Below are positions 27,443 to 36,021 of a stretch of 64,000 nt of DNA, piece by piece. The position numbers and the translations under genes were made by a program. Source of the stretch: Arthrobacter sp. Soc17.1.1.1 (lineage in GTDB: Bacteria; Actinomycetota; Actinomycetes; Actinomycetales; Micrococcaceae); contig NZ_JBAJII010000001.1 of the NCBI RefSeq assembly GCF_036867195.1, forward strand, positions 62,001-126,000. The letters are read 5' to 3'. Every line of letters begins with the position of its first letter. Position 1 is the first letter of the stretch. The notes below the pieces were generated by a model that was given only the letters and a program-made list of their open reading frames with translations, searched no databases and was not told where the DNA came from.

Positions 27443-28417
27443 ATGGCTCGACTGCGCCGCAGCAACACGCGTCGGCCCGGCATCACCCGACGCCGCCACG
27501 GCAAGGGCTTCAGCTACCGTGCACCGAACGGTGACCTGCTGCAGGACCGCGACGAGCTCGCGCGCATCAGGGACCTCGTGATCCCGCCGGCCTGGAAGGA
27601 CGTGTGGATCGCCCCGTACCCCAACGGGCACGTCCAGGCCATCGGCACGGACGACGCCGGACGGCGCCAGTACATGTACCACCCGGCCTGGCGTGAGCAG
27701 AAGGACCGCGAGAAGTTCGACCGTGCACTGGATTTCGGCGCCAAGCTCCCGAGTGCACGCCGCGTCATCACGCAGCACCTGCGCAGCGACGGACTCTCCC
27801 GGGAGCGGGCGTTCGCCGCGGCCCTGCGGATCGTCGACTCCGGCGCCCTCAGGATCGGGTCCGCGCAGTACGCGGAGGCCAACGGGTCCTTCGGCGTGAC
27901 CACCCTCCTCGTGGAGCACTGCAGTATCGATGGGCACACGATCGCCTTCGACTTCCCCGGCAAGAGCGGGCAGCACTGGGACACCGTCCTCGAGGACGAG
28001 GACCTCGCCGACGCGCTGCGCCCCATGATGGAGCGTGAGGACGCCGACACCGTGCTCGCGTACCAGAGCGACGACGGCAAGTGGCACCATGTGGACGGGT
28101 CGCAGCTCAACGAGTTCCTCCGCCAGGTCACCGGCGGCCCGTTCACGGCCAAGGACTTCAGGACGTGGCAGGCGACCGTCGTGGCTGCGATGGCCCTCGC
28201 CAAGGAGGACATGAAGGCCACGAGCCGCACGGCGCGCCAGAAGGCCGTCACCGCCACCATGAAGGCCGTCGCCGACCACCTCGGCAACACCCCCACCGTG
28301 GCCCGCAGCTCGTACGTGGACCCCCGGCTCGTGGACCGTTTCATGAGCGGCGAGGTCATCCCGATCACCACCTATTCGGCCTCGGAGAAGGCCGTGCAGG
28401 AACTCCTGCGCGACTGA
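27443..28417 (+). CDS. DNA topoisomerase IB (poxvirus/eukaryotic type)
   Basis: A 324-residue tyrosine-recombinase-fold topoisomerase that relaxes supercoils through a 3'-phosphotyrosine intermediate. An N-terminal YMYHPAWREQKDREKFDR region precedes the catalytic pocket: Arg in LRIGSAQYAE, the Lys of FDFPGKSG, the second Arg in TAKDFRTWQAT, and the nucleophile Tyr in TPTVARSSYVDPRLVD. All expected residues except a clearly placed His are seen. The enzyme is patchily distributed in bacteria and common in Arthrobacter and Deinococcus. The direct repeat ATCGAAGG at 27406-27413 and 27424-27431, with a TACTAT -10-like box at 27402-27407, lies just upstream. Confidence 0.9.
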   Translation: MARLRRSNTRRPGITRRRHGKGFSYRAPNGDLLQDRDELARIRDLVIPPAWKDVWIAPYPNGHVQAIGTDDAGRRQYMYHPAWREQKDREKFDRALDFGAKLPSARRVITQHLRSDGLSRERAFAAALRIVDSGALRIGSAQYAEANGSFGVTTLLVEHCSIDGHTIAFDFPGKSGQHWDTVLEDEDLADALRPMMEREDADTVLAYQSDDGKWHHVDGSQLNEFLRQVTGGPFTAKDFRTWQATVVAAMALAKEDMKATSRTARQKAVTATMKAVADHLGNTPTVARSSYVDPRLVDRFMSGEVIPITTYSASEKAVQELLRD

Positions 28418-28505
28418 ACCCCGCGCATTTCCAACCATCCCGTTCGTCAGTACGCTGGCAGCGGGCGCCCCACGAGGAGCGCATCCTTCGACGAAAGGCA
28501 GAATC

Positions 28506-28871
28506 ATGACCGAGAAGGCTCATGGAGGACACATCGTCAACCCCGACGAGGGCGACGCCATCCGCAACGAGGGTGACGGCTCGACGTCGGATCCGAACTG
28601 GCGCGGCGACCTGGGCGACCAGGGCAACGATGTCCGTTTCGCGGAGGAGCAGTCCCTGATCGAGGAGCAGGCCGGGCGCGCCGACCGCGACACGACCGAG
28701 GACGTGGACGCCGCCGAGGAGGGCACCTACACGAGTGCCGAGCCCGCAGGCGATGCCGGCGGGTACACCTCCGCGGAGGACCCGGCGGAGGAGGGCGAGT
28801 ACACGGACGTGGACAAGCCCCTCGTCGACGAGCCGGAGGGCCAGGGCGGGTACACCGACACGGACCGCTAG
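28506..28871 (+). CDS. Acidic protein with YT(S/D) repeats (121 aa)
   Basis: A 121-residue, strongly acidic, probably disordered protein with no Cys and one Trp. The C-terminal 60 residues carry four spaced copies of a short Gly/Glu-x-Tyr-Thr-(Ser/Asp) motif: GTYTSAE, GGYTSAE, GEYTDVD and GGYTDTD. The N-terminus (GHIVNPDEGDAIRNEGDG) looks more conserved than the repeat part. There is no signal peptide or membrane helix. GAAAGG precedes the ATG. It follows topoisomerase IB by 88 nt and converges on the lipid-kinase gene 13 nt later. Function unknown. Confidence 0.65.
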   Translation: MTEKAHGGHIVNPDEGDAIRNEGDGSTSDPNWRGDLGDQGNDVRFAEEQSLIEEQAGRADRDTTEDVDAAEEGTYTSAEPAGDAGGYTSAEDPAEEGEYTDVDKPLVDEPEGQGGYTDTDR

Positions 28872-28884
28872 GACGGACCGCGCG

Positions 28885-29994
28885 CTAGGAACGGCGCGGG
28901 ACGCCCGACCGGACGGCCGGTACCACCGATGGTCCGGGCGCCGACGCCGGCACCCGGACCATCAGTGCGTCCGGATCCACGCGGGCCGTCATCGACGTGA
29001 TCGATCCGGACGGGTCGCCGTCGAGCTGGGTGGCGATCGGATCCCCCGACCACACGGAGATCTCGCGTGCCCGGTAGTAGGTGATGACGGGGATGCCGCC
29101 GCGGTGGCGCAGGAGGATCTTCGCGGCCATCCACGTCCAGCCGAGGAGGCTCCGCGGGCTGAGCACCACCACGTCCAGATAGGCGTCGTCGATCACCGCG
29201 TCCGGCACGAAGTCGACGCCTGCCGGCAGCTTCCCGCAGTTCGCCACGAGCAGGCTGCGGACCTTCCGGCTCTGCGGCGGCTGTCCGTCGAGGCTGATCG
29301 AGATCCGGCGCCGCCGGCCCGGCAGGTGGCGGACGCCGGCCTCGCTGTAGGCGAGCCACCCGAACCTGTCCTTCAGGTCCTGCTTCGCATCGGTCATCAC
29401 GCTCGCGTCGAAGCCCACGCCGCCCATCACGAGGAACGGGTGCTCCGAGGAAGCCCCGGTCCGGTCGTTGCGCAGGCTGATCCGCGCCATGTCGATCCGC
29501 CGCTCATGATCGTGCAGGGCGATCCGCAGGCACCCGGCGATGTCGTTGTACGGCAGGCCGAGATTCCGTACGAGCAGGTTCCCGGTGCCGAGCGGGAGCA
29601 GGCCGAGGGCCGCCGGCCGGTGGGCGAGGGCCTGCGCCACGGCGCGTACCGTCCCGTCACCGCCGGCCGCGAGGACGACGTCGGCCCCGGCCCGGAGCGC
29701 CTCCTCGGCCTGGCCGGTCCCCGGGTCCGCGATGGTGGTCTCGAGCACCAGGGGAGCCTCCCACCCCGCCTCGGAGCAGGCCTGCTCCACGAGGGCGCGC
29801 GTCGGGCCGGCCTGCAGCTTCGACGGGTTGAGCACGAGTGCCACGCGCTGCGGCCCCGGCTGTACCGGCGCCGGCGGGTGCACGGAGGCGGTGGGCGTGC
29901 GGGTCTGCTGCAGCCGCCGGACCGACCAGTAGCTCTGGATGGATGCGACGGCGGCGGAGGCCGCCGCGGTCCCGGCAAGCAGTTTGCGGCGCAT
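28885..29994 (-). CDS. Diacylglycerol kinase-family lipid kinase
   Basis: A 369-residue protein with an N-terminal hydrophobic segment ([17 protein letters not shown]) that may anchor it at the membrane, then a DAGK catalytic domain. [13 protein letters not shown] and the nucleotide-binding [35 protein letters not shown] are clear, and a later [13 protein letters not shown] marks the beta-sandwich lobe. Members phosphorylate diacylglycerol or related lipids. ATG 29994 is chosen because a TATTGT -10-like box lies 8 nt upstream, as for several leaderless genes here; GTG 30015 would add seven residues. It is divergent from serS. Confidence 0.82.
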   Translation of the reverse strand: MRRKLLAGTAAASAAVASIQSYWSVRRLQQTRTPTASVHPPAPVQPGPQRVALVLNPSKLQAGPTRALVEQACSEAGWEAPLVLETTIADPGTGQAEEALRAGADVVLAAGGDGTVRAVAQALAHRPAALGLLPLGTGNLLVRNLGLPYNDIAGCLRIALHDHERRIDMARISLRNDRTGASSEHPFLVMGGVGFDASVMTDAKQDLKDRFGWLAYSEAGVRHLPGRRRRISISLDGQPPQSRKVRSLLVANCGKLPAGVDFVPDAVIDDAYLDVVVLSPRSLLGWTWMAAKILLRHRGGIPVITYYRAREISVWSGDPIATQLDGDPSGSITSMTARVDPDALMVRVPASAPGPSVVPAVRSGVPRRS

Positions 29995-30049
29995 GGTCAC
30001 CCACAATAGCGGCACGGCACCGCCGGGCCGGCGGGCCCGCGGGCTTGGG

Positions 30050-30055
30050 TAGTCT
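30050..30055 (+). promoter_or_regulatory. -10 box of a leaderless serS transcript
   Basis: TAGTCT fits the actinobacterial TANNNT -10 consensus and lies 7 nt before the serS GTG. No ribosome binding site lies between, so transcription probably starts at or next to the start codon. Confidence 0.6.
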
Positions 30056-30062
30056 TGACCGT

Positions 30063-31343
30063 GTGATCGACGTCAACGACCTCCGCCTCAATCCCGAGCA
30101 GTTCCGAGCATCGCAGCGCGCCCGCAGGGCGGACGAGTCGCTCATCGACGCCGTCCTCGCCGCCGACACCCGGCGCCGTGAGGCCGTCACGTCCTACGAG
30201 ACCCTGCGCGCGGAGCAGAACGCCTTCGGCAAGAAGGTGGCCCAGGCCAAGGGCGAGGAGAAGCAGGCCCTCCTGGCCGAGGTGAAGGAGCTCGCCGCCG
30301 CGGTCAAGACGGCCGCGGCCGGCTCGGAGGAGGCCAAGGCCGAGCAGGAGGCCCTGCTGCGCCGGCTGCCGAACCTCGTGCAGGAGGGGGTCCCCGAGGG
30401 CGGCGAGGACGACTACGAGGTCGTGAGGACGGTCGGCACCCCCCGGGATTTCGCCGCCGAGGGGTTCGAGCCCCGCGACCACCTCGAGATCGGCGAGCTG
30501 ATCGGCGCGATCGACATGGAGCGCGGCGCCAAGGTCTCCGGCTCACGCTTCTACTTCCTGAAGGGCGTCGGTGCCCGTCTCGAGCTCGCGCTGCTGCAGA
30601 TGGCCATGGACCAGGCCATCACGGCCGGGTTCACCCCGATGATCACGCCCACCCTCGTACGCCCCGAGACCATGCAAGGAACCGGCTTCGACATCGCGCA
30701 CGACGCCGAGATCTACCGGCTCGAGGCGGACGACCTCTACCTCGTGGGCACCTCGGAGGTGGCGCTCGCCGGGTACCACTCGGACGAGATCATCGACCTC
30801 TCCGCGGGCCCCGTCCGCTACGCGGGCTGGTCCTCCTGCTACCGCCGCGAAGCCGGCTCGCACGGCAAGGACACCCGCGGCATCATCCGGGTCCACCAGT
30901 TCAACAAGGTGGAGATGTTCACGTACACGACCGTCGAGGACGCCGCTGCCGAGCACGAGCGCCTGCTCGCCTGGGAGGAGGAGATGCTCGCGAAGGTCGA
31001 GCTGCCCTACCGTGTCATCGACACCGCTGCGGGTGACCTCGGGATGTCCGCCGCGCGGAAGTTCGACTGCGAGGCCTGGGTCCCCACGCAGGGCGACTAC
31101 CGCGAGCTGACGTCGACGTCGAACTGCACCACCTTCCAGGCCAGGCGCCTGAACATCCGCGAGCGTCCGGAGGGCGAGGGGCAGAAGGGCACCCGCGCCG
31201 TCGCGACCCTCAACGGGACGCTCGCGACGACGCGCTGGATCGTCGCGATCCTCGAGCACCACCAGAACCCGGACGGCTCGGTGACCGTCCCGGCCGCGCT
31301 GCGTCCGTATCTTAACGGACTGGAAACGTTCCCGGTATTGTGA
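30063..31343 (+). CDS. serS: Seryl-tRNA synthetase
   Basis: A 426-residue class II synthetase that charges tRNA-Ser (and tRNA-Sec if present). The N-terminal coiled-coil arm (about residues 30-105) has long Glu/Lys/Ala heptads. The catalytic core shows [17 protein letters not shown] (motif 1 region), [17 protein letters not shown] (motif 2) and [16 protein letters not shown] (motif 3), with the serine-binding TSE in VGTSEVAL. The start is GTG 30063. The HAD gene follows 44 nt later, an arrangement common in actinobacteria. Confidence 0.95.
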   Translation: MIDVNDLRLNPEQFRASQRARRADESLIDAVLAADTRRREAVTSYETLRAEQNAFGKKVAQAKGEEKQALLAEVKELAAAVKTAAAGSEEAKAEQEALLRRLPNLVQEGVPEGGEDDYEVVRTVGTPRDFAAEGFEPRDHLEIGELIGAIDMERGAKVSGSRFYFLKGVGARLELALLQMAMDQAITAGFTPMITPTLVRPETMQGTGFDIAHDAEIYRLEADDLYLVGTSEVALAGYHSDEIIDLSAGPVRYAGWSSCYRREAGSHGKDTRGIIRVHQFNKVEMFTYTTVEDAAAEHERLLAWEEEMLAKVELPYRVIDTAAGDLGMSAARKFDCEAWVPTQGDYRELTSTSNCTTFQARRLNIRERPEGEGQKGTRAVATLNGTLATTRWIVAILEHHQNPDGSVTVPAALRPYLNGLETFPVL

Positions 31344-31387
31344 CCGTCACCCTACCGGGGCCTCCGCGGCGTCTGGTTCACTGAGGT

Positions 31388-32227
31388 ATGAGTACCCTGA
31401 GCAACCTCGGCAGCGTGGACGACCGGCAGGAGAACCGCAAGCACCACCTGGTCGCCCTCGACGTCGACGGCACCCTCGTGGACCACGAGGGCTCCATGAC
31501 CGAGGAGGTCCGCGACTCGGTGCGGGCCGTCGTCGAGGCCGGGCACGACGTCATCATCGCCACGGGCCGCTCCCTCGGCGCCACCCTCCCGGTCATCGGG
31601 CTCCTCGGCATCACCCGGGGCCACGCGGTGTGCTCCAACGGCGGAGTCACGCTGCGGATCGACACGACGCTGCCCGAGGGCTTCGAGATCCTCGAGCGCG
31701 TCACCTTCGACCCGAAGCCCGCCCTCATGGCCCTGCGCGAACGCCTCCCGTCCGCGAAGTACGCGCTCGAGGACGATCGCGGCCGCTTCCTGTCCACGGA
31801 GAGCTTCCAGGACGCGAGCTTCGGCTCCGAGGCGCAGAGCGTGGACTTCGAGGAGATGCTCGAGAGCCGCGCCGTGCGCGTCGTCGTCTTCAGCACCGAC
31901 AGCTCGGCGGAGGAGTTCGGACACGCCGTGGCATCGATCGGGCTGCACGGCGTGACCTATTCGGTGGGCTGGACCGCCTGGCTGGACATCGCCGCCTCCG
32001 GCGTCACGAAGGCCACCGCGCTGGAAGCCCTCCGGCAACGCCTCGGGACGGACCGGGAGCTCACGGTCGCGGTCGGCGACGGCCGCAACGACATCGAGAT
32101 GCTCCAGTGGGCCGGCCGCGGCGTCGCCATGGGGCAGGCTCCCGAGGAGGTCCGCGCCGTCGCGTCCGAGGTCACGGGCAGCGTGCTCGACGACGGCGCC
32201 GCGAAGGTCCTGCGCTCACTCGTCTGA
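31388..32227 (+). CDS. HAD-superfamily phosphatase, Cof/IIB subfamily
   Basis: A 279-residue hydrolase with motif I LVALDVDGTLV, motif II IATGR, and motif IV VAVGDGRNDIEMLQWAGRG. A cap domain lies between. It follows serS, so read-through expression is likely, but no functional link to charging is known. It is a paralogue-level relative of the gene at 2722. It ends 14 nt from the convergent SMR genes. Substrate unknown; small sugar or cofactor phosphates are typical for the family. Confidence 0.85.
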   Translation: MSTLSNLGSVDDRQENRKHHLVALDVDGTLVDHEGSMTEEVRDSVRAVVEAGHDVIIATGRSLGATLPVIGLLGITRGHAVCSNGGVTLRIDTTLPEGFEILERVTFDPKPALMALRERLPSAKYALEDDRGRFLSTESFQDASFGSEAQSVDFEEMLESRAVRVVVFSTDSSAEEFGHAVASIGLHGVTYSVGWTAWLDIAASGVTKATALEALRQRLGTDRELTVAVGDGRNDIEMLQWAGRGVAMGQAPEEVRAVASEVTGSVLDDGAAKVLRSLV

Positions 32228-32241
32228 CGCTGCCGGCGGCA

Positions 32242-32562
32242 CTAGTAGCCGGCACCGAGTTCGATGAGCAGGACGCCCGCCATGATCAGGCCCAGGCCGA
32301 GGACCATCACGCGCGTGAGCGGCTCGCCGAACAGCACGCGCCCGGCCACGGCGGTGAGGGCCACTCCTGCGGCCGCCCAGATGCCGTACGCCACCCCGAG
32401 GCCCATGCCCTCCCTGAGCGCGAGGGTCAGGAACGTGAAGGCCAGCAGGTAACCGGCCACCACGGGCGCGTACCAGGCCTTCCGCCCCTCGGAGGCGACC
32501 CGCAGGCTGAGGGTGGCGGCCACCTCGGTGAGGATGGCTCCGATCAGGAAGAGCCACATCAT
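32242..32562 (-). CDS. SMR-family multidrug transporter subunit B
   Basis: A 106-residue, four-helix small-multidrug-resistance protein. It carries the membrane-embedded Glu in AILTEVAATLSLR (helix 1), the LALREGMGLGVAYGIWAAAGV segment of helix 3 and a dimerising helix 4 (GLIMAGVLLIELGAGY). Its ATG overlaps the stop of the upstream SMR gene (ATGA), with a GGGAGGTGAT site in that gene's end. Two unequal adjacent SMR genes usually form a heterodimer exporting cationic compounds or guanidinium-like metabolites. Confidence 0.9.
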   Translation of the reverse strand: MMWLFLIGAILTEVAATLSLRVASEGRKAWYAPVVAGYLLAFTFLTLALREGMGLGVAYGIWAAAGVALTAVAGRVLFGEPLTRVMVLGLGLIMAGVLLIELGAGY

Positions 32563-32936
32563 GCGCCATCACCTCCCGGGGCCGCGGGAGTCGACGGAGC
32601 TGCGGCAGCCGCCGGGGCCGCCGGGTGTGACCCGAGTTCCACGCACAGGACCCCGGCGATCACCAGGGCGATGCCCGCGAGCATGATCGGTGTGAGGGCC
32701 TCACCGAACAGCGCCGCGGAGAGCAGTGCCGTGGCCGCGACGCCCATGGCAGCCCAGACGCCGTAGGCCACGCCCAGCGCCATCCCGCGTCGGAGCACCG
32801 CCGCGAGCAGGGCGAAGGCCGCGACGTATCCGAGCACGACCACGACGAAGAACACGGGCTGCTCGAGGGCCGCCTTCAGGGACAGGGACGCCGTCACCTC
32901 GCTCACGATCGCCCCGGCCAGCAGGATCCATCCCAT
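32559..32936 (-). CDS. SMR-family multidrug transporter subunit A
   Basis: A 125-residue SMR protein. The core has the Glu-containing AIVSEVTASLSLKAALE and helix 3 LRRGMALGVAYGVWAAMGV; the last 20 residues are an Ala/Pro-rich tail (PAAPAAAAAPSTPAAPGG) absent from its partner and unusual for SMR proteins. ATG 32936 is chosen because GGAGG lies 9 nt upstream; the frame is open further upstream without homology. It lies between the SatD-like gene and its partner in one transcription unit. Confidence 0.9.
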   Translation of the reverse strand: MGWILLAGAIVSEVTASLSLKAALEQPVFFVVVVLGYVAAFALLAAVLRRGMALGVAYGVWAAMGVAATALLSAALFGEALTPIMLAGIALVIAGVLCVELGSHPAAPAAAAAPSTPAAPGGDGA

Positions 32937-32987
32937 GGCGTCCGTCCTCCGTGTGGCCTTCGGGCCGGTCGGTGGTGTGGTTTTCAT

Positions 32988-33617
32988 TCAGTACGCGAGG
33001 CTCGCGGTGGGGAGCGACGCCGGTCCGTGCGTGAGATCCAGCAGGCGGGCGGCGGCCGGCCGTGTGGCCCACTCCTCCAGCCAGTGCGACCGCACGACGG
33101 CGCGGCTCACGGCCTGCGTGGTGATGCCCAGTTCCTGCGCGACGTACCTCTGCTGTCCACGCGCGCCGGGGGTCATGAGATCGAGCACCGCCCATTCGGC
33201 GTCGGTGCGCGTGGAGACGATCTGCCCCAGCAGGCGGAGGACGGCCTCCGCCTCGGCGGCGATCTCGCCGTCCGGCCCCTCGACCGCCAGGGGGATCCGC
33301 TCGCCGGTCCTCCGTGCCCTGTCGACGGCCCGTCGGGCGTAGACCAGTCCGTAGCCCTCGGCGTCGACGATCCGCTCGGGGACCGGGGGAGTGAGGCCAC
33401 CGACGCCGATGCCCACGTGCCAGCGCCGGTGCCGGACGGCCCGCAGGGCGGCGTCGACCGCCGTCGTGGCCGAGTCCACCACGCCCTGCACCTCGTCGCC
33501 CACCGAACGCTGGAACGGGACCACGGCGGGCAGGTAGCGCAGCGCCCGCAGCAGCTCACCCGTGAGATCGCCCACCTCGCGCGAGTCACGCTGGTTGATG
33601 GTCAGGACATAGTGCAT
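32988..33617 (-). CDS. SatD-like protein with C-terminal winged helix
   Basis: A 209-residue cytoplasmic protein. The N-terminal 140 residues resemble SatD proteins (VVPFQRSVGDEVQGVVD, then a VGIGVGG strand and LVYARRAVDRA). The last 60 residues form a helix-turn-helix: TPGARGQQRYVAQELGITTQAVSRAVVRS. It begins the unit SatD-like, SMR-A, SMR-B with 51 nt to the next gene, so it probably controls the efflux pair. The SatD domain may bind a ligand, but none is known. SatD assignment rests on remembered family patterns and is only moderately sure. Confidence 0.7.
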   Translation of the reverse strand: MHYVLTINQRDSREVGDLTGELLRALRYLPAVVPFQRSVGDEVQGVVDSATTAVDAALRAVRHRRWHVGIGVGGLTPPVPERIVDAEGYGLVYARRAVDRARRTGERIPLAVEGPDGEIAAEAEAVLRLLGQIVSTRTDAEWAVLDLMTPGARGQQRYVAQELGITTQAVSRAVVRSHWLEEWATRPAAARLLDLTHGPASLPTASLAY

Positions 33618-33702
33618 GGGTCAAGTATCGTCGCGGATCCCGTGGATCGATCGATGCACGGTGGTTCAGCGTGCCCCGTCGGAGCCGGACGAGGCGGGAC
33701 GC

Positions 33703-33744
33703 ACAGGAGCCCCCGCAGGTGCCGGGACCTGCGGGGGCTCCTGT
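33703..33744 (-). terminator. Terminator of the pyrophosphatase gene
   Basis: A perfect 18-bp inverted repeat (33703-33720 with 33727-33744, 6-nt loop) lies 32 nt past the ppa stop codon and separates it from the SatD-like gene. The remaining 33618-33702 shows nothing else. Confidence 0.85.
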
Positions 33745-33776
33745 TCCGGTGCGCCCGATGTTCTCCGGGTCCGGTA

Positions 33777-34343
33777 CTAGCGGCCCTCGGGTGTCTGGGT
33801 CGCGTTGTCGGCCTCGACCTCGACGGACCGGCCCTGCGGCTCGTCCTGCGCGCTGCCTTCACCGATGGCCTGGAAGCGCTTGAGGGACGCCTCGACCTCG
33901 GCCTCGGCCTCTTCCCGGCCGGCCCAGTCGGCGGCCTCCACCCACTTGCCCGGTTCCAGGTCCTTGTACTTGGTGAAGAAGTGCTTGATCTCGTCCAGCA
34001 GGAAGTCGGAGACGTCCGACAGCTCCCTGATGTGCTCGAATCGGGCATCCACCGGTACGCAGAGGACCTTCGCGTCGCCCCCGCCGTCGTCGGTCATGTT
34101 GAACACGCCGATGGGGCGGGACTCCACCAGGACGCCCGGGATCAGGTCGAAGTCCTGGAGCAGCACCAGCGCGTCCAGCGGGTCGCCGTCCTCGCCGAGG
34201 GTGTTCTCGAAGTAGCCGTAGTGGGTGGGGTACTGCATCGACGTGAACAGCACCCGGTCCAGGCGGAGCCGGTGGGTGTCGTGGTCGATCTCGTACTTGA
34301 CGCGCGAGCCCTTCGGGATCTCGATGGTGACGTCGAGCTTCAT
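33777..34343 (-). CDS. ppa: Inorganic pyrophosphatase (family I)
   Basis: A 188-residue soluble enzyme that hydrolyses pyrophosphate to pull biosynthetic reactions forward. Active-site segments are complete: [14 protein letters not shown] at the N-terminus, [21 protein letters not shown] (metal-binding Asp cluster) and [13 protein letters not shown], then [14 protein letters not shown] with the conserved Lys and Tyr. The C-terminal 30 residues are acidic and low complexity, longer than in E. coli. GTTGCC-type spacing before ATG 34343 has AGGAGT (coding strand). It is divergent from dacB. Confidence 0.95.
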   Translation of the reverse strand: MKLDVTIEIPKGSRVKYEIDHDTHRLRLDRVLFTSMQYPTHYGYFENTLGEDGDPLDALVLLQDFDLIPGVLVESRPIGVFNMTDDGGGDAKVLCVPVDARFEHIRELSDVSDFLLDEIKHFFTKYKDLEPGKWVEAADWAGREEAEAEVEASLKRFQAIGEGSAQDEPQGRSVEVEADNATQTPEGR

Positions 34344-34512
34344 GGCAACTCCTGGGGTAGGTCGGGGGTGACAGGGGCCGCGCCCTTTCGGAGAAGGGGC
34401 TCCGCGCCGGTCTACTGTTAATCGTCAGCCCTAACATATCGGTCGGCCACCGGTACCCGGACATTTTCCCGAGGTTTCGGTGCTGCCCGCGAACGCCCGA
34501 GAAAGGACACCT

Positions 34513-35949
34513 GTGCGCCCGCTCCGCCTGCTGACGGGTCTCCTCCTCGTCCTGGCCATGGTGGCGCTCGCGGTACCCCTGGCCACACACCTCGTACCGG
34601 GGGTGCTCGCCGTCGTCGATCCGCCCCCTCCGGTCGAGCCTCCCGTCACGCCCGCGCTGCAGATCCCGCCCACCGCGGTGGCCGTGCCCGATGTCGTCCC
34701 TCCCCTGCCGCCGACGGCGCCCGCACCGGATCCCTCGGTGCTCGGTGCGCAGCTCGACGCCGCCCTGCAGCTGGCGGGCCCGGGAAGCTTCGCCGGGACC
34801 GTCGTCGACTCCTCCACCGGCACCGTCCTCTACGCGCGCGACGCCGGGCGCGTGCAGCCTCCGGCCTCCAACATCAAACTGTTCACCGCCGTCGCCGCCC
34901 TGGCGTCCGGGCAGCCGGGAAGGACGCTGACGACGTCGGTGCTCGCCTCGGACACCAGGGCCGGCGCCCTCTACCTCCACGGCGGCGGGGACGTCCTCCT
35001 CGGTTCCGGTGCCTCCGATCCGGGGTCCGTCGTCGGCCGTGCCGGCCTCGGCACCCTCGCCGCGGATGCCGCCGCCGCCCTGCCCGAGGGCTCCGGACCG
35101 TACTCCGTCCAGCTCGACGATTCCCTGTTCGAGGGCGCCACCCTGAATCCCACCTGGGCAGCGGGCGACATCGAGGCCGGGGAGATCGCCCCGCTGCACG
35201 CGCTCGCCGTCAACTCGGCCTGGCTCGAGGAGGGACGCTCCGGCGGGCCGCGCTCGCAGGACGCCGCGCTCGACGCCGCCCGCAGCTTCACGGCGGCACT
35301 CGTCGGAGCGGCCGCGGAGCGTGGCATCGAGGTCCACCCCGAGGTACAGCGGTCCACGGCCCCGGAGGACGCCGAGACGATCGCGGCCGTCGAGTCGGCG
35401 CCGCTCGAGGACCAGGTGCGCCGCATGCTGGAGATCTCCGACAACTACCTGGCCGAGGCACTGGCGCGGATCGCAGCCCTCGACAGCGGACGCCCGGCGT
35501 CCTTCGGGGGAGCCACCGAAACCCTCACCGCCGCGGCCGCCAGGCTGGGCGTCCCCCAGGAGGGGCTCCTGGTCGGGGACGCGGCGGGGCTGTCCGTGCG
35601 CAACGCCGTCTCGCCGGAGCAGCTCGCGGTGCTGCTCCGCGGCACCACCACGTCCGACGAGCAGGGGTTCGCCGCCGTCGCGGAGTCCCTGCCCATCGCC
35701 GGTGCGACAGGCACCCTGGCGACGCGCTTCACCGCCGACGACGGTCCGGCCCGGCCCGGCGCGGGAGTGGTGCGTGCGAAGACCGGGACGCTGAACGCCG
35801 TCACCGGACTCTCCGGGCACGTGGTCACCGCCGACGGCCGCCTGCTCGTGTTCTCCTTCCTCGCCCTGGGCCTCGAGGGCAACACCGTCGAGGCACGCGG
35901 CGCGGCGGACGGCGCGGCCGCGGTCCTCGCAGGATGCGGCTGCCGCTAG
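34513..35949 (+). CDS. dacB: D-alanyl-D-alanine carboxypeptidase/endopeptidase (PBP4 class)
   Basis: A 478-residue penicillin-binding protein of peptidase family S13 that trims or cleaves peptidoglycan cross-links. A hydrophobic N-terminal segment (residues 7-30, signal peptide or anchor) is followed by a Pro-rich linker (VDPPPPVEPPVTP). The active-site motifs are SxxK as PASNIKLF, SxN as SDN in EISDNYLAEALA and KTG in VRAKTGTLNAVTG. GTG 34513 is preferred over an upstream in-frame start because AAAGGA sits 6 nt before it. It begins the run dacB, zincin, tilS, hpt. Confidence 0.92.
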   Translation: MRPLRLLTGLLLVLAMVALAVPLATHLVPGVLAVVDPPPPVEPPVTPALQIPPTAVAVPDVVPPLPPTAPAPDPSVLGAQLDAALQLAGPGSFAGTVVDSSTGTVLYARDAGRVQPPASNIKLFTAVAALASGQPGRTLTTSVLASDTRAGALYLHGGGDVLLGSGASDPGSVVGRAGLGTLAADAAAALPEGSGPYSVQLDDSLFEGATLNPTWAAGDIEAGEIAPLHALAVNSAWLEEGRSGGPRSQDAALDAARSFTAALVGAAAERGIEVHPEVQRSTAPEDAETIAAVESAPLEDQVRRMLEISDNYLAEALARIAALDSGRPASFGGATETLTAAAARLGVPQEGLLVGDAAGLSVRNAVSPEQLAVLLRGTTTSDEQGFAAVAESLPIAGATGTLATRFTADDGPARPGAGVVRAKTGTLNAVTGLSGHVVTADGRLLVFSFLALGLEGNTVEARGAADGAAAVLAGCGCR

Positions 35950-36021
35950 CCGGTCCCCCCGTGCCGCGTGCGGGGTCCGCACCTGGGAGCCTCCGTCAGC
36001 GGGATGTGATCGAATAGGCGC

